From contig NZ_JAVIFV010000002.1 in the NCBI RefSeq assembly GCF_031157375.1, forward strand, positions 124,001 to 188,000: a stretch of DNA of 64,000 bases, in the 5' to 3' direction. The position numbers were made by a program, and so were the translations under genes. The notes under the pieces are model-generated. The model saw nothing but the letters and a program-made list of their open reading frames with translations, was not told the DNA's origin and made no database searches. Origin of the DNA: Sphingosinicella sp. LHD-64 (GTDB lineage Bacteria; Pseudomonadota; Alphaproteobacteria; Sphingomonadales; Sphingomonadaceae). Positions 18,074 through 25,986 of the stretch are shown here, in pieces (positions within the stretch are counted from its first letter, which is position 1; each line of letters begins with the position of its first letter).

Positions 18074-18089
18074 TGTCCGGAATCGGACA
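18074..18089. promoter_or_regulatory. regulator-binding palindrome 3 (TGTCCG-N4-CGGACA)
   Basis: Perfect copy of the motif, between the microprotein and the adaptor gene, about 155 bases downstream of the predicted start. It overlaps a CGGACA/TGTCCG everted pair at 18063-18079. It could be a downstream enhancer, a repressing site, or a loop partner of sites 1 and 2. Confidence 0.65.
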
Positions 18090-18135
18090 GGCGACGCCGC
18101 CGCAGCCCAAGAAGGACAATGAAGGACGATAATGA

Positions 18136-19443
18136 ATGAGCGTGGTGCGAATGACCAAGGGTGAGCATGGCCCCGAGAGCGGCGGCGCGATGGACCGTGT
18201 CGTCGAGACGAAGGGCCTCTCGAAGCAGATCAAGGTCGGCCTCGCTGCCGGCGTCGTCCTTCTCGTCGCATTGCTCTTCTATTTCTTCGCGCCCACCGCC
18301 AACAGCCAGACCGTCGACACCGCGCGCCTCACCATCTCCGAAGTGCAACGCGGCCGGTTCGACGACTTCCTGCCGCTGCGCGCCCGCGTCGAGCCGTCGC
18401 TCACCGTCTTCCTCGACGCGGTCGAGGGCGGCCGGGTCGAGCGCATCCTCGTCGAGGACGGCGCGATGGTCCAGGAGGGCCAGCCGCTCGCCATTCTCTC
18501 CAATTCCGACCTCCAGCTGAACGTGCTCGCGCGCCAGACCGAGGTCACCCAGCAGATCAATTCGATGCGCAGCCAGGAGCTCGCGCTCAACCAGACCCGC
18601 CTGGCCAACGAGCGCGCCCTCATCGAGGCCGATCTTGCCGCGCAGACCGCCGAGCGCCAGTACGAGCTGCAGCGCCCGCTCGCGCAGCGCGGCTTCGTGC
18701 CGCAGCGCACCTTCGCCGACAGCCGCGATACGGCCCAGGCAATGCGTCGCCGCGCCGAGGTGCTGCGCCGCCAGCGCGGCGAGGACGAGCGGCTGCAATC
18801 GAGCCAGCTCGCCCAGCTGCGCTCCTCCGCCACTGCGCTGAACGACAGCCTTTCGATCGCCCGCGGCAGCCTCGAGGCCCTGAACCTGCGCGCGCCCGTC
18901 ACCGGCCAGCTCACCGCCTTCTCGATCCAGATCGGCCAGTCGCTGCAGCGCGGCGAGCGGCTCGGGCAGATCGACAGCGCCGGCCGCAACAAGCTGCGCG
19001 CCCAGGTCGACGAATTCTATCTCGGCCGCGTCGCCGAGGGCCAGATCGCCACCGCCGACGCCGGCGGCCGCCAGGTCCGCCTCAGGGTCAGCAAGATCTA
19101 TCCGCAGGTGCGCAACGGCACGTTCGAGATCGACCTCGCCTTCCTCGGAGAGGAGCCGCAGAACCTCCAGCGCGGCCAAACCGTGCAGATCCGCCTGACG
19201 CTCGGCGATCCCTCGCCGGCGCTGCTGATCCCCAACGGCGCCTTCTACAACGAGACCGGCGGCAACTGGGTGTTCGTGGTCTCGCCGGACGGCTCGAGCG
19301 CGGTCAAGCGCCAGGTCCGGCTCGGCCGCCGCAATTCCGAATCGATCGAGGTGCTCGAGGGTCTCGACCCCGGCGAGCGCGTCATCACCTCTCCTTATAC
19401 GGGTTTCGCCGAACGCGATCGGCTGAGCCTGAGTGGGCAATGA
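18136..19443 (+). CDS. MacA/HlyD-type periplasmic adaptor subunit
   Basis: 435 residues from ATG 18136 with AAGGAC upstream. A membrane anchor (VGLAAGVVLLVALLFYFF, about 34-51) is followed by a lipoyl-like half domain (VEGGRVERILVEDGAMVQEG), a long alpha-hairpin (about 130-240, rich in Gln/Arg/Glu), the second lipoyl half (NLRAPVTGQLTAF) and a beta-barrel with a C-terminal GLDPGERVITSPYTGF. This is the standard order of adaptors that join an inner-membrane transporter to an outer-membrane TolC channel. No TolC gene is present nearby. Its stop overlaps the ATPase start (ATGA). Confidence 0.92.
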   Translation: MSVVRMTKGEHGPESGGAMDRVVETKGLSKQIKVGLAAGVVLLVALLFYFFAPTANSQTVDTARLTISEVQRGRFDDFLPLRARVEPSLTVFLDAVEGGRVERILVEDGAMVQEGQPLAILSNSDLQLNVLARQTEVTQQINSMRSQELALNQTRLANERALIEADLAAQTAERQYELQRPLAQRGFVPQRTFADSRDTAQAMRRRAEVLRRQRGEDERLQSSQLAQLRSSATALNDSLSIARGSLEALNLRAPVTGQLTAFSIQIGQSLQRGERLGQIDSAGRNKLRAQVDEFYLGRVAEGQIATADAGGRQVRLRVSKIYPQVRNGTFEIDLAFLGEEPQNLQRGQTVQIRLTLGDPSPALLIPNGAFYNETGGNWVFVVSPDGSSAVKRQVRLGRRNSESIEVLEGLDPGERVITSPYTGFAERDRLSLSGQ

Positions 19444-20138
19444 AAGGAGCCGATCTGATGCTGAGCATGCGTAATCTGTCCCGGGTCTACCGCACCGACA
19501 CGGTCGAAACGACCGCGCTGGACGAGATCTTCCTCGATGTCGCCGACGGCGAGTTCGTCGCGATCATGGGGCCGTCGGGCTGCGGCAAGTCCACCCTGCT
19601 CAACGTGATCGGCATGCTCGACAGCCCGTCGGGCGGTTCCTACGTGTTCGACGGCACCGAGGTCGCGGGCCTGTCGGAATCCAAGCTCGCCGACTTCCGC
19701 AAGCGGAACATCGGCTTCATCTTCCAATCGTTCAATCTCGTCGACGAGCTTAGCGTCCGCGAGAATATCGAGCTTGCGCTGCTCTACCACAATGTCCCCG
19801 CGGGAGAGCGGCGCACCCGGGTCGACGAGGTGATGGATAAGGTGGGTATCGCCCACCGCGCCAGGCACCGGCCGTCCCAGCTGTCAGGCGGTCAGCAGCA
19901 GCGTGTCGCCGTCGCCCGGGCCCTTGTCGCAGCACCGAAGCTGATCCTCGCCGACGAGCCGACCGGCAACCTCGACACCGCCCATGGCGAAGAGGTGATG
20001 AAGATGCTGCAGGCGCTGAATGCGGAAGGGTCGACCATCTGCATGGTCACCCACTCGCCGGCCCATGCCGACTATGCCGGCCGCGTCGTCAACATGCTCG
20101 ACGGCCGCATCCTCATCGAGCACCGCCGGGCTGCCTGA
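19440..20138 (+). CDS. MacB/LolD-type ABC transporter ATPase
   Basis: 232 residues. Walker A is GPSGCGKST (44-52), the Q-loop is [11 protein letters not shown], the signature is LSGGQQQR, Walker B is [12 protein letters not shown] and the H-loop is VTHS. This is the lipoprotein/macrolide-export type that pairs with FtsX-fold permeases. It is the only ATPase in the locus although five permeases follow, so it probably energises all of them as a homodimer. An alternative start is the Met at residue 7. The last base of its TGA is the first base of the next ATG. Confidence 0.95.
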   Translation: MKGADLMLSMRNLSRVYRTDTVETTALDEIFLDVADGEFVAIMGPSGCGKSTLLNVIGMLDSPSGGSYVFDGTEVAGLSESKLADFRKRNIGFIFQSFNLVDELSVRENIELALLYHNVPAGERRTRVDEVMDKVGIAHRARHRPSQLSGGQQQRVAVARALVAAPKLILADEPTGNLDTAHGEEVMKMLQALNAEGSTICMVTHSPAHADYAGRVVNMLDGRILIEHRRAA

Positions 20139-20857
20139 TGCGCACCATGCCCGCCTTGCTGGTTCCGGCCATGATGCTGATCGCCTGCCCGGCGCATGCC
20201 GGGAACCGGGAGCGCATGGTCAATGCGAGCAGCGATCGCGGCATCGAAGTCCGCTACAGCGATGAAACGCCGGTCGAAGGCTCGGGCCGCCGCATCCGGC
20301 AGGCGCGCCCGGCCGGCGACTTCACCCGGGTGATTGTCGACGACGCGCTCGATGCCGAGATCACGATCGGCCCGCGCGCCGCGATCGAGCTCGAGGGCGA
20401 CGACAATCTGGTCGACCGCATTCGCGCCGATGCGCGGGACGGCAGGCTCCATCTCCGCGTCGAGGGCGGCTACCGGGTGCGGCAGCCCATGATCGCGCGG
20501 ATCACGGTCCCGCGGCTCGACGGCGTCGATCTCCGCGCGAGCGGCGACGTCTTGCTCACCGGCCTGACCGACGGCCGTCTCGCCTTGACCGGCGAAGGCT
20601 CAGGCTCGTTCCGGGCCGACGGCCGAGTAGACGAGGTCGAGGTGCGCATCCAGGGGTCCGGCGACGCCGACCTCGAACGCCTGCGTGCCCGCAGCGCACG
20701 GGTCGTGATCAACGGATCGGGCAATGTCCGCGCACAGGCCACCGAGGCCATGGCCGCGACGGTCAATGGCAGCGGCAACATCACCTACAGCGGACGTCCC
20801 CGGCAGGTCAGCGAGGACGTCAACGGCTCGGGCAGCATCCGTGCCGCGGCAAACTGA
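20138..20857 (+). CDS. secreted head-GIN-domain protein (DUF2807)
   Basis: 239 residues. [21 protein letters not shown] is a signal peptide. The mature protein has the DUF2807 pattern: AGDFTRVIVDDALDAEITIG, LRASGDVLLTGL, and recurring INGSGNV / VNGSGNI / VNGSGSI units that make a right-handed parallel beta-helix. Such proteins are found on cell envelopes, mainly in Bacteroidetes and some Proteobacteria, and their role is unknown. It sits between the ATPase and the permeases with a one-base overlap, so it is part of the transport system and is a candidate substrate, chaperone or sensor. Confidence 0.9.
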   Translation: MRTMPALLVPAMMLIACPAHAGNRERMVNASSDRGIEVRYSDETPVEGSGRRIRQARPAGDFTRVIVDDALDAEITIGPRAAIELEGDDNLVDRIRADARDGRLHLRVEGGYRVRQPMIARITVPRLDGVDLRASGDVLLTGLTDGRLALTGEGSGSFRADGRVDEVEVRIQGSGDADLERLRARSARVVINGSGNVRAQATEAMAATVNGSGNITYSGRPRQVSEDVNGSGSIRAAAN

Positions 20858-20892
20858 GCGCGCACCAGATCGCGCAGGAACGGAGACGAAGC

Positions 20893-23397
20893 ATGTGGCG
20901 TAATTATCTCACCGTCGGTGTCCGGGCGTTGATGAAGAACCGGACCTACGCCTTCATCAACATCTTCGGCCTCGCGGTCGGCCTCGCCGCCTGCCTGATG
21001 CTCCTCCTCTACGTCCGCTACGAGACCAGCTACGACGCGTGGCTGCCGAACAGCGAGAACGCCTACCAGTTCCAGAGCCATTATCGAGATCCGCAGACCG
21101 GCGAGGAGACGCTGCTGCAGATGACCTCCTACATCGCCGGCGCGCGTGCGAAGGCCGATTTCCCGCAGATCGAACGCTCCGTCTATGCCTGGTCCAGCGG
21201 CCCGATCGTCCTGCGCGGCAGCGAGGCGCTGGAGCCCGAGAACGTCCTGCTCACCGACGGCCTCTTCTTCGATGTGCTGCGCTTCCCGTTCGTCAAGGGC
21301 GACCCGGCGACCGCGCTCTCGCAGGCCAACACGATCGTGCTCACCGAGAGCGAGGCACGGCGCATCTTCGGCGCCGAAGACCCGATGGGCAAGACGGTGA
21401 CGATGGTGCAGCGCGGGATTTCCCTCGACTACCGGGTCACCGGGGTCGTGCGCGACGTTCCGCGCAACTCGCACGTCCGCTTCAACATGGTGGCGCGCAT
21501 CGATCCGGGCCGCATCTATGCCGAGAGCCCGCAGATGCTGACGAGCTGGGGCTGGCAGTCGGGCTGGTTCTACTTCACCGTCCGGCCGGGCGCCGACATC
21601 GCGGCGATGCAGGCGCAGCTCCCGGCCTGGGAACGGCGCAACATCCCGGACCAGACGTTCGGCCAGGTCACCAGCAACCAGGGCGACAACCAGGACTGGA
21701 AGATCGTCAACGTCCGCGACGTCCATCTCGGCGAGGCCAATGTCGGTACGATGGCGCCGCTCAACGACCGGCGCACGATCGTCACCTTCACCGTCATCGC
21801 CTTCCTCATCCTCGGCATGGCCTGCGTCAACTTCACCAATCTCGCCACGGCGCGCGCCAGCCAGCGCGCCCGCGAGGTGGCGCTGCGCAAGGTGCTCGGC
21901 GCCAACCGCCAGCAGCTCGTCCTCCAGTTCCTGATCGAATCGGTGCTGATCGCGGCGATTGCGATGCTGGCCGCGCTGGCGCTGGTCGAGCTGCTGCTGC
22001 CGGCCCTCTCCAGCTTCCTCGATGCCGAGCTCGGCATGACCTATTTCGGCGCCGGGAGCATGTTGCTGCCGATCGTGCTGCTCACCCTGTTGGTCGGCGC
22101 AGCGGGCGGCATCTATCCCGCCTTCTACCTGTCGCGGTTCCAGCCGGCGCAGGTCCTGAAGGCGAACAAGTCGACCGCCGAGGCCGCCGGCTCGGGCCGG
22201 CTGCGCAACGCACTGGTCATCGCCCAGTTCGCCGTCTCGATCGGCCTCATCATCTGCACCGCGGTGGTCTATGCCCAGACCGTCTACGCGCGGACAACCG
22301 ATCCCGGCTACCGCCGCGACGGCCTGATCCAGATCGAAAATCTCGGCCGCCGGCAGCTGGTCGAGCGGGCCGACGCCATCGTCGAGGAGCTGAAGCGGGT
22401 GCCGGGCGTGGTCTCGGTCGGCCGTTCGAGCATCGGCATCTCTACAACCAGCAGCATCAGCAACGGCGTGCAGGTGCCGGGCCAGGCCGATCCCGTGAAC
22501 ATCGACACCTACAATGTCGATGCGAACTTCTTCGAGACGATGGGGATCCGGCTGATCGCCGGCCGGCTGTTCGACGAGAACCGCCCGGCCGACGATTTCA
22601 ACCAGCCCTTCTCACCGACGCCCGAATCCCAGCGCGCGCTGGTCGCACGCGGCGCCAATGTCGTGATCAACGAGCTCGCCGCCCGCCGCCTGGGCTTCCG
22701 GAACCCCGCCGACGCGGTCGGCAAGACCGTCCAGGTGAGCTATGTCGAGGCCGAATATGGCGTGGTGCCGACCCGGATCATCGGCGTCGTCCAGGATTCG
22801 CGCTTCCGCTCGATCCGCCAGCCGCTCGACGCGATCATGTTCGGCATGAACCCGCCCGGCGCCGGGGTGCTGCTGGTCCGCTACGACGCCAGCGATCCCC
22901 GCGGCGTGCGCGACCGCGTCGCACAGGCCTGGCGGCGGCTCTCCCCGGACGTGCCGTTCGACGGCGTGTTCAGCGAGGAGCGCGTCGCCGAGGTCTATGA
23001 GGCGGAGGCCGCCCGCACCCAGGTGTTCGCCGGCTTCGCGATGCTCGCGGTGATCATCGCCTGCCTCGGCCTGTTCGGCCTCGCCGCCTTCACGGCAGAG
23101 CGCCGGACCAAGGAAATCGGCATCCGCAAGGTGCTGGGTGCGCGCACCCGCGACATCGTCGGCCTGCTCGCCTGGCAATTCTCGAAGCCGGTGATCATCG
23201 CCAACCTGATCGCGTGGCCGGCCGCCTGGTGGGCGATGCGCGAATGGCTGAACACATTCGACGCGCGCATCGACCTGGGTCCGACGCCGTTCGTGCTGGC
23301 CGGGCTGATCGCGCTCGCCATCGCGATCGGCACCATCGCCGGCCACGCCTTCAAGGTGGCGCGGGCCAATCCGATCCACGCGCTCAGATACGAATAG
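20893..23397 (+). CDS. FtsX/MacB-type ABC permease, paralogue 1
   Basis: 834 residues. It is a double-length permease. Helix 1 (about 17-40, INIFGLAVGLAACLMLLLYV) leads into a periplasmic MacB-type domain (about 45-285). Three helices of the first FtsX core follow (about 295-380 with ASQRAREVALRKVLGA, then 390-430 and 440-465). A second periplasmic domain (about 470-705) and a second FtsX core (about 711-830 with ERRTKEIGIRKVLGARTRD) finish it. Eight helices in all, so one polypeptide may be a whole permease. The C-terminal RANPIHALRYE recurs, nearly unchanged, in the next two paralogues. GGAGACG precedes the ATG. Confidence 0.92.
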   Translation: MWRNYLTVGVRALMKNRTYAFINIFGLAVGLAACLMLLLYVRYETSYDAWLPNSENAYQFQSHYRDPQTGEETLLQMTSYIAGARAKADFPQIERSVYAWSSGPIVLRGSEALEPENVLLTDGLFFDVLRFPFVKGDPATALSQANTIVLTESEARRIFGAEDPMGKTVTMVQRGISLDYRVTGVVRDVPRNSHVRFNMVARIDPGRIYAESPQMLTSWGWQSGWFYFTVRPGADIAAMQAQLPAWERRNIPDQTFGQVTSNQGDNQDWKIVNVRDVHLGEANVGTMAPLNDRRTIVTFTVIAFLILGMACVNFTNLATARASQRAREVALRKVLGANRQQLVLQFLIESVLIAAIAMLAALALVELLLPALSSFLDAELGMTYFGAGSMLLPIVLLTLLVGAAGGIYPAFYLSRFQPAQVLKANKSTAEAAGSGRLRNALVIAQFAVSIGLIICTAVVYAQTVYARTTDPGYRRDGLIQIENLGRRQLVERADAIVEELKRVPGVVSVGRSSIGISTTSSISNGVQVPGQADPVNIDTYNVDANFFETMGIRLIAGRLFDENRPADDFNQPFSPTPESQRALVARGANVVINELAARRLGFRNPADAVGKTVQVSYVEAEYGVVPTRIIGVVQDSRFRSIRQPLDAIMFGMNPPGAGVLLVRYDASDPRGVRDRVAQAWRRLSPDVPFDGVFSEERVAEVYEAEAARTQVFAGFAMLAVIIACLGLFGLAAFTAERRTKEIGIRKVLGARTRDIVGLLAWQFSKPVIIANLIAWPAAWWAMREWLNTFDARIDLGPTPFVLAGLIALAIAIGTIAGHAFKVARANPIHALRYE

Positions 23398-23422
23398 CAC
23401 CAGCGGGAATAGCACCAACGGG
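23393..23422 (+). repeat. 15-bp tandem duplication at the permease 1 stop
   Basis: Two adjacent units, AATAGCACCAGCGGG and AATAGCACCAACGGG, differ at one base. The first contains the TAG stop of permease 1. It appears to be a recent slippage duplication that lengthens the spacer to permease 2. Confidence 0.8.
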
Positions 23423-23464
23423 AGAAGCCGGTCGCTTCAGAATAGGTCGGGGAAGGGGATCATC

Positions 23465-25963
23465 ATGTGGCGCAATTACGTGACCGTCGGTTTTCGTGCG
23501 CTGATGAAGAGCAGGACCTATGCCTTCATCAACATCTTCGGCCTGGCGATCGGCATGGCCGCCTGCCTGATGATCCTCCTCTACGTCCGCTATGAGTTCA
23601 GCTACGACCGCTGGATTCCCGAGGCGGAGCGCGTCTACCAGATCCAGAGCTGGTACAAGTCGAGCGAGACCGGCCAGGAGGCCCAGCTCCAGATGACGCC
23701 CTACCAGGCGGGCAAGTCGATCCGCGGCGATTTTCCGCAGGTCGAGGGGGAGGTCTACGTCACCAACAACAATCCGGTGTTCTTCCGGAACGGCCAGGCG
23801 ACGATGACCGAGGACTATCTCTGGGTCGACGGCAACTTCCTCGACATCGTGCCGCTGCCGCTGGCGCGCGGCGACCGCAATGCGCTGGCTGAGGTCAATT
23901 CGGCGGTCATCACCCAGTCCGAGGCGCGCCGCCGCTTCGGCACCGACAATGTCGTCGGCCAGACGATGACGCTGATCACCCGCGGCGTCTCGCGCGACTT
24001 CCGCATCACCGGCGTGCTGAGGGACATCCCCCGCAACTCGCACTTCCGGATCAACAGCCTGATCCGGATCGACCTCATCGCCTACAATGCGGACGTGCCC
24101 GGCGCGCTCGACTGCTGGGGCTGCCAGAACGGCTATGTCTACGTGAAGCTGCGGCCCGGCGCCGACCCGCAGGAGATCCAGCGCGGCTTCCCGGCCTGGG
24201 AGCGGCGGCGCATCCCCGACGAGAATGCCGGCGAGGCGCGGTTCAACGCCGGCGACGACCAGGATTGGCACATCGTCAACGTCGCCGACATCCATCTCGG
24301 CCGCGGCCAGGCCGCCGCGATGGCGCCCGGCAACGATCGCACCACGATCGTCACCTTCGCCGTCATCGCCTTCCTGATCCTCGGCATGGCGGTGGTGAAC
24401 TTCACCAATCTCGCCACCGCCCGCGCCAGCCAGCGCGCCCGCGAGGTGGCGCTGAGGAAGGCGCTCGGCGCGACCCGCAAGCAGCTTATCACCCAGTTCG
24501 TCGGCGAATCCGTGATCGTCGCCGTGGTCGCGATGCTGATCGCGCTGGCGCTCGTCGAGCTGCTGATGCCGTCGCTCGCCGCGTTCCTCGAGGCGGACAT
24601 GAGGGTCACCTATTTCGGCGCTGACGGCGTGGTCCTGCCGGTGCTCGCCCTGGTCGTCATCGTTGGCATCTTCGGCGGCCTCTACCCCGCCTTCTTCCTC
24701 TCGCGTTTCGAGCCGGCGACGGTGCTCAAGGCCAACAAGTCTTCGTCGGAGACGCCGGGGACCGGGCGGATGCGCAACATCCTGGTCGTCGCCCAGTTCG
24801 CCGTTTCGATCGCGCTCATCATCTGCACCGCGGTCATCTACGGCCAGACCGTCTATGCCCGCACCGTCGATCCCGGCTTCAACCGCAGCCACATCCTCCA
24901 GATCGACGGCCTGTCGCGCTATCAGCTGCTCAACCAGGGCGAGACGATCGCCGAGCGAGTGCGGCGCGTGCCCGGCGTCGAATCCGTCGGGCGGACCAAT
25001 ATCGGCGTCGCGACCCAGAACAACAACAATACCGGCGTCATGGTGCCGGGTGTTCCGGAGCCGGTGACGATCGGCATCTACAATGTCGACGAGGATTTCA
25101 TGCCCGCCATGGGCATGCGGCTTCTTGCCGGGCGCTGGTTCGATCCGCAGCGGCCGATGGACGACATGACCCTGCCCTACCCGCCCGATCCCGCCGCCGA
25201 GCGGGCGCTGGCGGCGCGCGGCGCGAACGTCGTGATCAACGAGCTTGCCGCCCGCCGCCTCGGCTTCAACAATCCGCGCGACGCGGTCGGCCGCTCGTTC
25301 CGCGCCGCTTTGGTCGATTCGGAGATCGGGTTGGTGCCGATCACCGTGATCGGCGTCGTCCGCGACACCCGCTTCCGCAACGTCAAGCTGCCGGTCGATC
25401 CGATCATCTTCCAGAACAGCAACGGCAACCACACCCACCTCGCCGTCCGCTTCAACGGCAATCCGGCCGACATCCGCGCCCAGGTCGAGCGGGTGTGGAA
25501 GGGCATCACCACCGAGGTGCCGTTCGAGGCCGACTTCAGCGAGGACATCATGGCCGAGCTCTACGAGGCCGAGGATGCGCGGGCGAAGACCTTCGCCGGC
25601 TTCGCCGTCCTCGCGATCATCGTCGCCTGCCTCGGCCTGTTCGGCCTCGCCGCCTTCACCGCCGAGCGGCGGACGAAGGAGATCGGCATCCGCAAGGTCA
25701 TGGGCGCGCGCACCCGCGACATCGTCCAGTTGCTCGCCTGGCAGTTCTCCAAGCCGATCATCATCGCCAACCTGATCGCCTGGCCGGTCGCCTGGTGGGT
25801 GATGCGCGACTGGCTGAACACGTTCGACGCCCGCGTCGATCTCGGCCCGGCGCCGTTCGTGCTGGCCGGGCTGATCGCGCTGGTGATCGCGATCGGCACC
25901 ATCGCCGGACATGCGATCAAGGTGGCGCGCGCCAACCCGATCCACGCGCTCAGATACGAATGA
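23465..25963 (+). CDS. FtsX/MacB-type ABC permease, paralogue 2
   Basis: 832 residues with the same eight-helix, two-module plan as paralogue 1 (start GFRALMKSRTYAFINIFGLA; closing RANPIHALRYE). The first periplasmic domain has a Cys pair, C217 and C220, in CWGCQNGYVYVKL where paralogue 1 has Trp/Gln; it is shared with paralogue 4 and may form a disulfide. Conserved FtsX phrases are ASQRAREVALRKALGATRK and ERRTKEIGIRKVMGARTRD. A GGGGAAGGGG stretch lies upstream of the ATG. It is downstream of the duplication at 23393-23422. Confidence 0.92.
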   Translation: MWRNYVTVGFRALMKSRTYAFINIFGLAIGMAACLMILLYVRYEFSYDRWIPEAERVYQIQSWYKSSETGQEAQLQMTPYQAGKSIRGDFPQVEGEVYVTNNNPVFFRNGQATMTEDYLWVDGNFLDIVPLPLARGDRNALAEVNSAVITQSEARRRFGTDNVVGQTMTLITRGVSRDFRITGVLRDIPRNSHFRINSLIRIDLIAYNADVPGALDCWGCQNGYVYVKLRPGADPQEIQRGFPAWERRRIPDENAGEARFNAGDDQDWHIVNVADIHLGRGQAAAMAPGNDRTTIVTFAVIAFLILGMAVVNFTNLATARASQRAREVALRKALGATRKQLITQFVGESVIVAVVAMLIALALVELLMPSLAAFLEADMRVTYFGADGVVLPVLALVVIVGIFGGLYPAFFLSRFEPATVLKANKSSSETPGTGRMRNILVVAQFAVSIALIICTAVIYGQTVYARTVDPGFNRSHILQIDGLSRYQLLNQGETIAERVRRVPGVESVGRTNIGVATQNNNNTGVMVPGVPEPVTIGIYNVDEDFMPAMGMRLLAGRWFDPQRPMDDMTLPYPPDPAAERALAARGANVVINELAARRLGFNNPRDAVGRSFRAALVDSEIGLVPITVIGVVRDTRFRNVKLPVDPIIFQNSNGNHTHLAVRFNGNPADIRAQVERVWKGITTEVPFEADFSEDIMAELYEAEDARAKTFAGFAVLAIIVACLGLFGLAAFTAERRTKEIGIRKVMGARTRDIVQLLAWQFSKPIIIANLIAWPVAWWVMRDWLNTFDARVDLGPAPFVLAGLIALVIAIGTIAGHAIKVARANPIHALRYE

Positions 25964-25986
25964 CCGGTTCCTAAAGGGGAAAGCTG

